A DNA stretch of 64,000 nt, taken from NCBI GenBank assembly GCA_052161625.1, contig CP197412.1; one strand, given 5' to 3'. Below are positions 10,135-19,840 of the stretch, piece by piece (within the stretch, counting starts at the first letter, position 1; the number at the start of each line of letters is the position of its first letter). The notes under the pieces are model-generated. The model saw only the letters and a list, made by a program, of their open reading frames with translations. It was not told the origin of the DNA and ran no database searches. The translations under genes were made by a program, and so were the position numbers. The stretch comes from JBKCUI01 sp052161625 (lineage in GTDB: Bacteria > Planctomycetota > Planctomycetia > Pirellulales > Pirellulaceae).

Positions 10135-10836
10135 TTAGACGGGGCTTTCGCCCCATGCCTTCCGGGCCGCGGAAATCACGGCGGTCATCTTCGACGGGTC
10201 CTTGCGACCGGGTGAGGACTCGATTCCCGACGCCAAATCGAGACCGTCGGGATGCACGAGGCGAATCGCTTCTTCCGCGTTCTCCGAAGTGATCCCTCCC
10301 GCCAACAGGAAAGGCAGCCCCAGAAACGCCTCGGGACGGGGGGTGAGCAGATCCCAGCGGGCCCGTTTCCCGGTCCCCCCTCTTTGGATCGGATCGTGGG
10401 CATCGACCAGAAAGCCTAGGATTCCAGCCTGCGAAGCCCATTCGCGGCACCTTTCCGCATCCTGAGGGTACTCAGTCCCTCGCCAAGAAACGGCCCGAAG
10501 GATAGGAATCGAAGCGAGCTCGCTCTGGGACCGGAACCGATGAAGATACTCCAGGTCCTCGTCCCCATGTAACTGCACGACATCGATCACGTCGTCCGCC
10601 ACAAGCCGTCCAATGGCCTCGGGCGACTCGTCCACGAATACTCCCACCCGGAGCGCTTTGCCCTTGGCTCGCCGCGCAAGATCCGTCGCTTGAGCAGTCG
10701 ACAAACAGCGAGGACTCTTGGGATAGAAGTTCAATCCGATGGCATCGATGTGCGAGCGCAGGGCATCCTCCAAGTCCTCGGGGTGGGTGAACCCGCAGAA
10801 CTTAAGCCTGGGAAAGTCGATGTTCGTCCGGGTCAT
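10135..10836 (-). CDS. trpF: Phosphoribosylanthranilate isomerase
   Basis: 233 residues from the ATG at 10836 (MTRTNIDFPRLKFCGFTHPE); the frame is open further upstream but that part has no family similarity. Motifs of the beta/alpha barrel: LKFCGFT with the catalytic Cys, AIGLNFYPKSPR, VGVFVDE, DVVQLHGDE, FLLAGGITSENA and LDLASGIESSPGRKD, where the catalytic Asp and the phosphate-binding loop sit. It converts N-(5-phosphoribosyl)anthranilate to the 1-deoxyribulose form in tryptophan synthesis. It is a solitary trp gene here; trpG-like and aroDE genes lie 31 kb away. Confidence 0.95.
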   Translation of the reverse strand: MTRTNIDFPRLKFCGFTHPEDLEDALRSHIDAIGLNFYPKSPRCLSTAQATDLARRAKGKALRVGVFVDESPEAIGRLVADDVIDVVQLHGDEDLEYLHRFRSQSELASIPILRAVSWRGTEYPQDAERCREWASQAGILGFLVDAHDPIQRGGTGKRARWDLLTPRPEAFLGLPFLLAGGITSENAEEAIRLVHPDGLDLASGIESSPGRKDPSKMTAVISAARKAWGESPV

Positions 10837-10883
10837 GAAACTTGAATGATTCTGGGGCGGCTCGTTAGAACCGGAATTGGGGA

Positions 10884-10976
10884 CTAAAAATGATCTACCG
10901 ACAGGATATGGCCGACAAGTAACCATACTCCGAAGAAGAGAGATGCCATCACGGTATTCAGGATTTCGACAGACAT
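10884..10976 (-). CDS. Possible 30-residue membrane micro-protein
   Basis: A short frame with ATG at 10976 and TAG at 10884 encodes 30 residues of which most form one hydrophobic helix (ILNTVMASLFFGVWLLVGHI). It sits upstream of trpF on the same strand, in the 346 bases between trpF and the FG-GAP gene. Such single-helix micro-proteins often escape annotation, but no family is recognised and chance cannot be excluded. Nothing else is evident between 10837 and 11182. Confidence 0.25.
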   Translation of the reverse strand: MSVEILNTVMASLFFGVWLLVGHILSVDHF

Positions 10977-11182
10977 AGGGTCGGACCTTTCCACGCAGCA
11001 TCGAAGCTGCTCAAAAAGTGAGGAACCGCCCATCCTTAGACATGGAAGTCCGCAACGGTAGCGGACCTTTCGCGTGCATGCGAGCGATTCTCATCGACTC
11101 ATTCTCCACCATGCTTGAAAGATTTTCTTCTCGCCTGTCTCGCTTCGCTAATCCTTAAACTCGTTGGGAAAATGCAACGGTT

Positions 11183-12757
11183 CTAAGGTTTCTGCCACCA
11201 AAGTGTGAGCCTTGGAGCGACTTCGTTTGGTGCGAAGAGTAAGGATCCGATCGCGAGATCGAGGCGTCCGTCGGAATTGAAATCGGCGAGTTCGATCGTT
11301 GCATGACGAGGAGGATCCAAACTCAAAACGCGGGGTGTGAACTGCTCCTTCCCATCGTTCTCATAAAAGACAACAGCCGGATGGACGCTACTTCTTAGCC
11401 GCTCCGGTTTGACCGACGAGGGCAAATTAGCAACGGCGACAATATCGATATCTCCGTCTTGATCGATATCTCCACCTTTCGCAGCATAAGCTCCCAATAG
11501 AGTCCCGATCTTGCGATGCGCAAACCGAAGCGATCCCAAATTCTCTAGCCACCGAACGCCGTGCGAGCCGTTGGCATAGTTGTTGTCAAACGCATCGCCA
11601 TTGCAAAGCAAGATGTCCATGTCTCCGTCTTGATCCAGATCGATCAGTTCCATGGCGACCAAGCCAAACGCCAAATCGTTCGCAGTCCAAGCCGTCGTGC
11701 GCAAGAACTGGTCACCTTGCCGGCGATAGATTTCCACCGCTTCACTTTCTTGTGTCATCAATGCGGTGATATCCAAATTTCCATCCCCATCCCAGTCATG
11801 CAATTCGACGCGAACCGCCCCGGGACGCGGGTCCAAAACGATCTTCTCGTATTGCATACCTCTCGATTGTGGCGAGACGTTCTTGAACCAAAAGAGGGAG
11901 CCGGTGTCGCGATGACCAAACTCGGCGACGACTAGATCGGGCATGCTGTCTCCACCGAGATCTCCCAAAGCCACATCCGCGACTCGGCCGATATTCCCCG
12001 CAATCAACGCCGGTTTGAATCGATCCGTCGCGGAATCTCGCAGCAACGTCGCCACTTTGCCCAGCCCATGGTCATACGGGTAAAGGCTGCCGAGGTCGGT
12101 GACGAGGATGTCTTTCTTTCCATCTTGATTCAAATCCCCCACTCCGATTCGCGCTGGGTTCTGCGTCCGAAACAGCAGAGTCCGCTCCGATCGGCCAGGC
12201 GAGGGGGAAATCAAATTGATGCTACCATCTCGGCAATCGGTAACGAGCAGCCTACCACCGGTTGTTCCCGGACCCTCCCCGTCCCACGACTCGAACCATC
12301 GAATGGATGCGATCCCCGGGGGAATATACGATTCATCCTTCCAGTCCAATTTGTCGATGTCGAATCGATCGATCCATCTCGGTTCAAGCTGAAACGATTG
12401 CTCGAGGTTGAGAGATTCCGGCGCACGCTCTCGGTAATAGCGAACCACCTCTTCGATCGCTGGAACCTCCAAATCGGTTCGCCCCGATCGAGCGTAAAAC
12501 TCGAAGCCCTTTCGGACTTCCGCGTGCCATACGTCCCGTTCGAAACTCTGTGGATGGGGAAGTGCATGGCAATCGCTGCAAAATCGCTCGATCCGGGCGA
12601 TGGCCGCATCCGCTCCCGATCCCCTATCGTCCACTGGGAACTCGGAAGCATGCAGACACGCTGCCGGCGATTGACCCGCAGAGACTAGGCCTAACACCAC
12701 CAGGATAATGGCAATGGCACGACACAACCCAGAATCCAATGTGGTAGTGAAGTTCAT
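11183..12757 (-). CDS. Secreted FG-GAP/VCBS repeat protein with N-terminal haem motif
   Basis: 524 residues. A signal peptide ends near residue 35 (AIAIILVVLGLVSAGQSPAA). Residues about 58-64 hold CSDCHAL, one CxxCH haem-attachment motif. A chain of calcium-binding FG-GAP blades follows: GDLNQDGKKDILVTDLG, GDLGGDSMPDLVVAEFG, HDWDGDGNLDITALM, IDLDQDGDMDILLCNGD, GDIDQDGDIDIVAVANL and ADFNSDGRLDLAIGSLL. It should fold as a beta-propeller with a single cytochrome-like head, outside the cytoplasmic membrane. The haem plus propeller arrangement recurs in planctomycetes; electron-transfer or binding partners are unknown. Confidence 0.8.
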   Translation of the reverse strand: MNFTTTLDSGLCRAIAIILVVLGLVSAGQSPAACLHASEFPVDDRGSGADAAIARIERFCSDCHALPHPQSFERDVWHAEVRKGFEFYARSGRTDLEVPAIEEVVRYYRERAPESLNLEQSFQLEPRWIDRFDIDKLDWKDESYIPPGIASIRWFESWDGEGPGTTGGRLLVTDCRDGSINLISPSPGRSERTLLFRTQNPARIGVGDLNQDGKKDILVTDLGSLYPYDHGLGKVATLLRDSATDRFKPALIAGNIGRVADVALGDLGGDSMPDLVVAEFGHRDTGSLFWFKNVSPQSRGMQYEKIVLDPRPGAVRVELHDWDGDGNLDITALMTQESEAVEIYRRQGDQFLRTTAWTANDLAFGLVAMELIDLDQDGDMDILLCNGDAFDNNYANGSHGVRWLENLGSLRFAHRKIGTLLGAYAAKGGDIDQDGDIDIVAVANLPSSVKPERLRSSVHPAVVFYENDGKEQFTPRVLSLDPPRHATIELADFNSDGRLDLAIGSLLFAPNEVAPRLTLWWQKP

Positions 12758-13114
12758 CGAGCGGTTCTCGAGAGGGGAATGGCTCAGCGTGCGTTGCGAG
12801 GTATGTGCTTGCGTTCACTCAGATGCAAATCGAACACAGCGCCCTGCACACTTGCCTCCGAAATCGACTCGGCGCTCGGGTCGCTTTCCCGATATGCCGC
12901 ATCTTCGTGTCGCATTCTCACAGTATGCCAAGTACTCGCAGCTGCGGCTACCGGTTGAAGTCCTTTCAGGGCAAAAGCCGAAGGAGGATGATCTGTCCGT
13001 ATGAGCTATCCGCATCAGCTATACTGTGCGAATTCCACGAGGGCATGGGGGCGAATTCCATGTGGGCATGGGGCAGTTCTGGGGATCTGTACGCGCACGG
13101 GGGATGGCATAGGG
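12758..13114. other. Divergent intergenic region
   Basis: 357 bases between two divergent genes for secreted haem proteins, so both promoters should be here. The segment 13040-13080 has a short direct repeat of GGGCATGGGG. No convincing operator or small gene was seen. Confidence 0.4.
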
Positions 13115-14752
13115 ATGTCGAGTGATCAGTGTTGGGTAACTGTAGCGGAATGGTCTATCGGCCGATGCCTTGCCGTCTCCACGATTGCGTTCGCGGTTTT
13201 AGGGTGTACACGGACTCCGACGGAGACCGCACCTGAGTCTGCCCCAGCGTCTTCGGCATCGGTATCGGCTGCAACAGTACCGGCTGCATCGGAATCGACA
13301 TCTGAAACGGTGCGGACTTCTGAAACGGCTTGGGCTCCTCCCGATCTATCGAACGCGACGCTGGACGAGCAAGTTTCCGTGTGGGGCCGAGCACGGAGGG
13401 AGAGTCCAGGAAATAAGGAGTGGCTCTTGCAGTATGCGAGGACCATGCGCGCTGTCGGTCGCAGCTCCGAGGTTATCCAGTCTCTGAGCCCCGAAGAGAT
13501 TGAACAACTCCCTGCACTGGAGCAAGCCGGTTTGTTCGCCGAAGCTGGCGATTGGAGTCGGGCAAAGGAGGCGATGCGCCGTGATAGCCTGCTCGCGGTA
13601 TCTGCATACCAACCTGCTATCGATACGTTGTTTCAGAGCGTGCTTCGCGGGGAGGGCTCGCAAGCCCTGGACCCTACCGACGATGTCCAACTCGCGAACT
13701 TGATCCTGTCCTTCACGGGGGAGCGAAGCGGCGGGGCTGCCATCCAGAATCTTCAGCTCGATCGTGTCGCGAGAATCCGTCGTATCGCAGACTTGCAAAC
13801 CATGCGGATGATTGCCCCCAACGAAACAGCGATTGCGACGATGTTGCACGCAGTCGAGGATTTACAAAAGCCTTTCACGGAGTCCAGGTTCATGGAAACA
13901 CAATCGCCCTCCGTGAGCAGCCCGGATTCCGAACCGATCGATCGTCGTCTCTATCGAACGCATTGCGCCGCATGCCATGGAATCCAGGGAGATGGCAAGG
14001 GAACCGCCTCACGGTTTCTGGAACCCCCAGCTCGCAACTTCCTCCGAGAGCCGATGCGATACGTTTCGGGAGTGCGCTCGTTGGCCACCGACGAGGATTT
14101 GAGGAAGACGATTGCCGAGGGGTTGCAAGGTGTGTCGATGCCCGGATTTCCTCAGCTTCGTTCGGATGAGATCGATGCGTTGGTAAGAGAAGTTCGACGA
14201 TTGCAGCGGATGGGATTGGAGGCCGCTTCCAAACGAAGATTGCAAGCGGATGCGTCCACCTCCGAGAGCGAAATGGACGCGAACGCATGGGTGGAAGCCC
14301 GTTGGCGCGATGTCGAAACACTCCCGATCCCCAAGTGGCTATCGGAACCATCGATCGCAACATTATCGAACGATTCGGAGGAAGTGGACCAAGCTTCGGT
14401 TGCCGCTGGTGCGGATCTTTTTCGAAAGGTTGGCTGCCACAGTTGCCACGCCGGGCATGACTCAGGGCCTGTTGCTTCGACGCAGTTCAACGACTCCTTG
14501 GGCAGGACGATCACTGCACGTCGCTTTCAGAACGAACCGATGCGCCGGGGGGTTGATCCCGCCGAATTGTATCGGCGTATCTTTCTTGGGATGCCTGGAA
14601 CCCCCCATCCCAATGTGGAAGGTGGGCTCTCGGACGAAGAGATTCGCGCGTTGATTGACTACGTGGTCACGCTCGCTAGAGCCGCATCTAACTCCGGCAC
14701 TAACCACTCTCGCCGCTACCCTTCGCGGTCGGACGTTGGCGTACAACGTTAA
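13115..14752 (+). CDS. Di-haem c-type cytochrome lipoprotein
   Basis: 545 residues from the ATG at 13115. The start is chosen because a lipoprotein signal peptide follows at once (STIAFAVLGC, lipobox VLGC); the frame is open 114 bases further upstream. A Ser/Ala/Thr-rich linker and a helical region come first. Then two c-type haem domains: CAACHGIQGDGKGTASRF with PARNF near residues 288-315, and CHSCHAGHDSGPVASTQFND near 450-470, whose distal part MPGTPHPN supplies a Met ligand candidate. Likely an envelope-anchored electron carrier. Its stop codon overlaps that of the convergent gene. Confidence 0.8.
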   Translation: MSSDQCWVTVAEWSIGRCLAVSTIAFAVLGCTRTPTETAPESAPASSASVSAATVPAASESTSETVRTSETAWAPPDLSNATLDEQVSVWGRARRESPGNKEWLLQYARTMRAVGRSSEVIQSLSPEEIEQLPALEQAGLFAEAGDWSRAKEAMRRDSLLAVSAYQPAIDTLFQSVLRGEGSQALDPTDDVQLANLILSFTGERSGGAAIQNLQLDRVARIRRIADLQTMRMIAPNETAIATMLHAVEDLQKPFTESRFMETQSPSVSSPDSEPIDRRLYRTHCAACHGIQGDGKGTASRFLEPPARNFLREPMRYVSGVRSLATDEDLRKTIAEGLQGVSMPGFPQLRSDEIDALVREVRRLQRMGLEAASKRRLQADASTSESEMDANAWVEARWRDVETLPIPKWLSEPSIATLSNDSEEVDQASVAAGADLFRKVGCHSCHAGHDSGPVASTQFNDSLGRTITARRFQNEPMRRGVDPAELYRRIFLGMPGTPHPNVEGGLSDEEIRALIDYVVTLARAASNSGTNHSRRYPSRSDVGVQR

Positions 14753-15138
14753 AGCGGTAGAGGAGGTACGCTAGACGATGTCGACGCTACCTTCCAGCTC
14801 ACAAACTCTTGCTTGGCATTGTCAAAGATCCGCAGCTGCTCGCTGGGGTCGGAAACAATCTGAGGACCTACCAACACACCAAAGAGCGCGAGCCAATCTT
14901 CGGGCCTAGCGTTCCCTTTGAGGTCCAAGTATTCGATGCGGTCGTCGCGATCGTACACCATCCCATCGATCTGCGCCCGACCTGGATTTCGTTCTAACGA
15001 AATGGACCAGACAAACGAGCCATCCATTTCGAAAAACATACCGGGCCAGTTCGAGACCGATTCGGCAAATTGTTCGAAGGTGACAGAGAAGCGATTCCCC
15101 TCCGTCGGGTAGACATACCAGTGTTGAAAACCAAGCAT
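14749..15138 (-). CDS. Hypothetical protein, 129 residues
   Basis: Not assigned to a family. It begins MLGFQHWYVYPTEGNRFSVT, is rich in aromatic and acidic residues, and has no signal peptide or membrane segment, so it is probably a small cytoplasmic alpha/beta protein. It is 12 bases downstream of the poly-Q secreted protein gene on the same strand and may be cotranscribed with it. Its stop overlaps, tail to tail, the stop of the di-haem cytochrome gene through a shared TTAA. Confidence 0.6.
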   Translation of the reverse strand: MLGFQHWYVYPTEGNRFSVTFEQFAESVSNWPGMFFEMDGSFVWSISLERNPGRAQIDGMVYDRDDRIEYLDLKGNARPEDWLALFGVLVGPQIVSDPSEQLRIFDNAKQEFVSWKVASTSSSVPPLPL

Positions 15139-15150
15139 AGTTAGCGGCGG

Positions 15151-16257
15151 TTATTTCGGGTTCGTCGCGAGACGTTTGAAGTATGCCTCGATGACGTCAC
15201 GGTAATGGCTCGGCAAGTCCTTGGTCATGTTCTGCAAAGCCTCTTGTCGTTGCGCAGGGGGGAGGTTGCCCCAGCCCGAACTATTGCCGACATCTTTCGC
15301 ATCCACCTCGCCCGGTCCTTTGACCTCGGCGATCTCCGATTGATCCATCGGTTTGGAGGAATCGTTTTGTTGCTGCTGCTTTTGCTTTTGTTGTTGTTGC
15401 TGCTGTTGTTGCTGCTGCTTCATCTGTTGTTCGATTTGATCGATACTCTTTTCCAGCTTATCGATGATCGCTTGCTGCTTATCTCGAACCAGTTTGCCAG
15501 TTCGACCGTGTGCCAGCCGGCGTTCGACGTCGTTCATCAAGCGGGAGATTTCGTCGAGCGAGTCTTCCTTGAGCGGTTTGATGTCCGCTTCCATCAATCG
15601 AGCCGTGATGGCGTAGCGAGTGGGCAAGTCGATTTCGCGTTCCAGGAGTTTGCCAAGTGTTTCAACGCATGCATCCCGTTGGAGTAGATGGTGCTGGCAG
15701 ACGGCCAAGTGGAACAGGAGTGTCGATGGGTCGCTCACGGCGTCCAGAGGGAGCATTTCGAGCTTCGCGATGGCCTCGTCGTACAACGCATTCTGAACGT
15801 AGCTCCGGCAGACCAAAAGCTGTACATCCGCTTTGAGCCAATCGGGAATACCACCGTTTGCTAGGACCGAGCTGAGTGCTTTTTCGATGTCGGGCAAGGT
15901 CTCGGCGGAAACGGCACCGTCCAGCTTGGCGAGCAACGCTTGGATCGAGGGATCTCGCTCGGCAGCTGCCCGGACAATCCCTTCGAGCAAGGCGATTCCG
16001 CGAACCGATTCCAATTCGGCGTTGAGCAAACTCCCAGCGGATGGCCCGGTGGACGGAATGGTGGACGGAATGGCGTTGGGGGATTTCTGGCTGGGGGAAG
16101 CATCCAAGAAGCGACCGAGATTGCTCAGAACTTGGGCATTGTTCGGCCAGTTCCAGCTGGAAGCTTTGCGAAGGGCGCTATCGGATGTCCATCCAACTTG
16201 TGCCCCTCCCGCGAAAACGAGGAGCATGGCAAACGCGTTCGAAATGGACAATCTCAT
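15151..16257 (-). CDS. Secreted helical (TPR-like) protein with poly-glutamine tract
   Basis: 368 residues with an N-terminal signal peptide (AFAMLLVFAGGAQVGWTSDS). The middle is helical and TPR-like (LLVCRSYVQNALYDEAIAKL, LLFHLAVCQHHLLQRDACVE). A coiled coil runs into a Q/K tract near residues 277-297, followed by an acidic linker and a conserved end, AQRQEALQNMTKDLPSHYRD then VIEAYFKRLA. The DUF4175-like protein, divergent from this gene, ends with the similar pattern LPEEFRNGLDEYFQRL, suggesting a common C-terminal interaction motif. Probably a periplasmic partner of that system; no reaction can be assigned. Confidence 0.65.
   Translation of the reverse strand: MRLSISNAFAMLLVFAGGAQVGWTSDSALRKASSWNWPNNAQVLSNLGRFLDASPSQKSPNAIPSTIPSTGPSAGSLLNAELESVRGIALLEGIVRAAAERDPSIQALLAKLDGAVSAETLPDIEKALSSVLANGGIPDWLKADVQLLVCRSYVQNALYDEAIAKLEMLPLDAVSDPSTLLFHLAVCQHHLLQRDACVETLGKLLEREIDLPTRYAITARLMEADIKPLKEDSLDEISRLMNDVERRLAHGRTGKLVRDKQQAIIDKLEKSIDQIEQQMKQQQQQQQQQQKQKQQQQNDSSKPMDQSEIAEVKGPGEVDAKDVGNSSGWGNLPPAQRQEALQNMTKDLPSHYRDVIEAYFKRLATNPK
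15367..15429 (-). repeat. CAG/CAA microsatellite encoding poly-Gln
   Basis: About 20 consecutive triplets reading CAG or CAA (with three AAA/AAG) on the minus strand, inside the preceding gene. The mixture of CAA and CAG suggests an old tract under amino-acid rather than DNA-level selection, although slippage in steps of three would keep the frame. Confidence 0.8.
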
Positions 16258-16537
16258 TCGACACCTGCTTCCTGGAAATACCGATCCTGGCGATCTGCGG
16301 TCGTCCGCCCCGTTCCTACTATACTGCCCTGAAACCGATCAGCCTTCCGTTCGTTGCAAAAATTGGGCCAAGATCTTCTCAAAAATGCGGTCGGCTACGT
16401 CTATACTAGGGAGCTGCCTCGCCGGGGTAAATTGCAACCCGGCCCCTTCCCACGAAAAGGTCCGCATCGAGTGGCCTTCGGCGATCCTCCTCCCAGACTC
16501 GCCGGTTCGATCCCTGTTGATTGCAAATGGTTGATGG

Positions 16538-19500
16538 ATGGACAGTAAGCGAGTGATCGAAATGCCCGTCTCCCTGCTGAAGCAGATGAGCGAGTATCGC
16601 CAAACTGTCCGGCGCATCAAGCTTGGGGAGTCGGTTGCAGCCGCCAGTTTGATCGTGGTGGCCTCTTACTTGACTGTGTTTTTGCTAGATCGCTTCTTAG
16701 ACACTCCGTTCACACTACGCATCGCATTTTGGTTGATCGCGTTTAGCGGGTTCGCTGCGCTCCCTTGGGCTTGGTATCGCTGGATCGTTCACTTGTCGAC
16801 TTGGGAATCGGTCGCGCGATTGCTCAAGCGACGGCAACCGGCTCTCGGCGATTCGTTGTTGGGTGTTTTGGAGCTTGCCAAAAATCATCAAGAACAAAAT
16901 CGTTCACCGGTGTTGTGTCAGGCAGCGCTCCATCAAGTTGCACAATCGGTTTCGAAGCGAGACTTGCTCGTGGAGCTCCCTCCGTCGAAGCATCGGTTGT
17001 TGGGTGGCTTGGCGGTAGTTGCTGTCCTGTTGGGTGCCATCGCGTTAGCGACTGTGCCGGCTGCGGCCTGGAACGCTGCGCTGCGATTCGCACTTCCGCT
17101 GGCTCACATCGATCGCTACACCTTCACGAGTCTGGACAAGGTCCCCTCACGCCTGGTGGTTCCTATCGGAGAAGAGTTTCCACTCCAACTTAGACTCGCA
17201 TCGGAGTCGCGTTGGACTCCCCAGGAAGGGCGTATTCGCCTTCAAGGTCAAGACCCGTTTTTGGCGGGGCTCGACGAAGGACTCTATTCGTTCTCTGTTC
17301 CCGCGCAGCTGTCGCCGACGTCGATACAAGTCGCCATTGGCGATGCTTCCCCGTCCATCGATGTCGAGCCAGCTCCACGACCCGAGCTTCAAAGTTTAGT
17401 CGCGAACATTCGTCTCCCGTCCTATTTGGAAATTGACTCGACGATCGAGAAGGATATTCGGGGAGGTGTCATCTCCGCTGTTCGCGGCTCTACGATCCAA
17501 TTGCTTTCCAAAACCAACAAACCCCTCTCCTTCGCAGAAGCCAACTCGCAGCCCCTCCCAATCCGCGAGGGAGCGTTCACACTTCCCGATTATCTGGTCT
17601 CGGAAACAGCCAAACTGGAACTCCGTTGGCGCGACATGGATGGACTGGAAAGTCGCTCTGCTTTTCCTCTTTTGATCCAATCGGCCGAGGACGAACCACC
17701 TTTTGTGTTCGGAGATGGATTGCCCAAGTCCAAAGTGGTTCTGGATTCCGAGCAAATTCAGTTTCAAGTCCGCGCGATGGATGATTTTGGTATCAAACGC
17801 GTCGGATTGGTCTGGAAGGCGATCGAGGAACAACTCGTCGCACCGGAGAATCCCCCTTCTGCAACATCGGACGCCTCGGGTGAAGTGATGCTCGCTAAGG
17901 GAGGGCCAACTCAGTCTTCGTTAGATGCCATGGCGGTCTTTCAAGCGATTGCGATGCATATTCCTGCCAAAGCCATCGAAGTCCGATTATTTGCCGAAGA
18001 CTACCATCCAGAACGAGAGCGAGCTTACTCCTCTCCCTATGTTTTTTATGTTCTCACCCCCAACGATCACGCGATCTGGATCCTCGATCAAGTCAACCGA
18101 TGGCAGCGGGAATCGTTGGAGGTGCGCGACCGCGAGCTGCAGTTGCTTGCGATCAATCGCCAGTTGCGAGATCTGCCGGCATCGGAGCTTGGAAAAGAAT
18201 CGACGCGTAAACGACTGGAGGAACAGGCATCTGCCGAGCAGTCCAACGGGCGACGATTGAACAATCTCACCGCGAAAGGGGACGAGCTTCTTCGGCAAGC
18301 GGCTCGCAACGCGGAGATCGACCCCAATCAACTGGAGACTTGGGCGCAAATGCAGCAAGTTCTCAAAGATATCGCTTCGAATCGTATGCCCTCCGTTGCG
18401 GATTTGCTCAAACAAAGCGCTCGAGCAAACACAACCGGCGCAAAGGAATCGAAGGATGCGGCATCCGACAACCCAACCGCGAATCAAGTGGGCAAAACAC
18501 AAGGTGGAGATGCCTCAGGTGAATCGGATACGGATGGTGAAAAACAATCCAGTGCACCGAAAGTGAATGATCAAGAGTCGTCGCAGCAACCGCCGGGTGC
18601 CGAGGGCGAAAAGGGGGGCAAGTCTTCTGGGAGCAGCCCAGCAGCGCTACGGCTTCCTTCGACGACCCTGATGGGATCTCAGGGGGAGGCTCAACCTGGC
18701 GAGGAGGGAGAGGAATCGACGCCGGTGGAGCAAGCGGTGGAGGAGCAGGAGGCGTTGCTCGCGGAATTTGAGAAGGTTGCGGATGCGTTGAATAACGTCA
18801 TGGGGAATTTGGAGGGAAGCACGCTGGTCAAGCGTCTCAAGGCCGCGTCGCGAGAGCAGCTTGAGATTGCCGAGGGAACCAATCGCGAGCTTTCGGAAGC
18901 CTTTGGATCGACCGCAGCCCGATTGACATCCGAGCAAAGAATGCGGCTGGAAGGGCTCAGCCAACGAGAGTTGCAAGCGTCCGAGTATGTAGCGACGATC
19001 GTCGATGACATGCAGGGATTTCAGGAGCGACGGCCTTCACCCCGGATGGCGGACGTCGTGCTCGAAATGAAATCAGAAGACTTGCTCGGTAACCTGCAAC
19101 GTCTTTCTCAACGTATGACGGTCCAGCAAGGACTGGCTATCGCGGAAGCGGAGTACTGGTCTGATGCCCTCGATCGATGGGCAGAGGATATCGTCGAATC
19201 CGCCGCGAAGGGGGAGGGGCAAGGGGGCAAAAAAGGGAAGAAATCGCTTCCCCCGTCGCTTGTACTCGAGGTCATGCAAGTCCTAGAGCAAGAGATGAAT
19301 TTGCGAGATAGAACACGCGTCGCGGAACAGTCTAAGGAGGCTGCGACTCCGGACGCTTATCGCGCGACCGCAAACGAATTGACACAATCGCAAATCCAAC
19401 TTCGAGACAGGGTTGCTTTGACAAGACAAAAAATCTCGGAGCTTCCCGACGCGCAGGCTGAGTTCGAACGAGAGTTAGGGCTCCTCACTCAGGTCGACGC

Positions 19501-19840
19501 TGTGATGCAGGAAGCGGCCGCCATACTGAGCCAACCCAATACCGGACGAGAAGCGATCGCGGCGGAAACCGAAGCCATCGAACTGCTTCTGCAAGCCAGG
19601 CGTTCCAGCCCCCAAAAATCGGGAGGGGGGGGAGGAACCGACCCGGGAGGCGGAGGTGGGGGAACCACCGATGAGGCGGCGATCGCGCTCCTAGGACCCG
19701 GCGTCAATCCCAACGAACAGCGGCAAGAACGAACCGTCACGCAGGAAACGGGAACCACGGGAACCGGTCTGCCCGAAGAGTTTCGAAACGGATTGGACGA
19801 GTATTTCCAACGCCTGGAAAGCAAGGGGCCCTCGCGATGA
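16538..19840 (+). CDS. DUF4175-like giant membrane protein
   Basis: 1100 residues. Two N-terminal membrane helices (SLIVVASYLTVFLLDRF near 38-54 and IAFWLIAFSGFAALPWAWY near 62-80) and a third near 155-177 (GLAVVAVLLGAIALATVPAA). A beta-rich Ig-like region follows, then a long helical/coiled-coil part from about 520 with Gly/Ser/Gln-rich linkers and a poly-Gly stretch near residue 1030. This matches planctomycete DUF4175-like proteins, which travel with MoxR/DUF58 and squalene-cyclase-like genes; here moxR and DUF58 are about 11 kb away. The role is unknown but an envelope complex scaffold is plausible. Its stop overlaps the next start as ATGA. Confidence 0.75.
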   Translation: MDSKRVIEMPVSLLKQMSEYRQTVRRIKLGESVAAASLIVVASYLTVFLLDRFLDTPFTLRIAFWLIAFSGFAALPWAWYRWIVHLSTWESVARLLKRRQPALGDSLLGVLELAKNHQEQNRSPVLCQAALHQVAQSVSKRDLLVELPPSKHRLLGGLAVVAVLLGAIALATVPAAAWNAALRFALPLAHIDRYTFTSLDKVPSRLVVPIGEEFPLQLRLASESRWTPQEGRIRLQGQDPFLAGLDEGLYSFSVPAQLSPTSIQVAIGDASPSIDVEPAPRPELQSLVANIRLPSYLEIDSTIEKDIRGGVISAVRGSTIQLLSKTNKPLSFAEANSQPLPIREGAFTLPDYLVSETAKLELRWRDMDGLESRSAFPLLIQSAEDEPPFVFGDGLPKSKVVLDSEQIQFQVRAMDDFGIKRVGLVWKAIEEQLVAPENPPSATSDASGEVMLAKGGPTQSSLDAMAVFQAIAMHIPAKAIEVRLFAEDYHPERERAYSSPYVFYVLTPNDHAIWILDQVNRWQRESLEVRDRELQLLAINRQLRDLPASELGKESTRKRLEEQASAEQSNGRRLNNLTAKGDELLRQAARNAEIDPNQLETWAQMQQVLKDIASNRMPSVADLLKQSARANTTGAKESKDAASDNPTANQVGKTQGGDASGESDTDGEKQSSAPKVNDQESSQQPPGAEGEKGGKSSGSSPAALRLPSTTLMGSQGEAQPGEEGEESTPVEQAVEEQEALLAEFEKVADALNNVMGNLEGSTLVKRLKAASREQLEIAEGTNRELSEAFGSTAARLTSEQRMRLEGLSQRELQASEYVATIVDDMQGFQERRPSPRMADVVLEMKSEDLLGNLQRLSQRMTVQQGLAIAEAEYWSDALDRWAEDIVESAAKGEGQGGKKGKKSLPPSLVLEVMQVLEQEMNLRDRTRVAEQSKEAATPDAYRATANELTQSQIQLRDRVALTRQKISELPDAQAEFERELGLLTQVDAVMQEAAAILSQPNTGREAIAAETEAIELLLQARRSSPQKSGGGGGTDPGGGGGGTTDEAAIALLGPGVNPNEQRQERTVTQETGTTGTGLPEEFRNGLDEYFQRLESKGPSR

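Noticed and set aside
15205..15687. Plus-strand frame with a long poly-leucine run
   Set aside because: Antisense of the CAG/CAA poly-Gln tract; no ribosome site or family.
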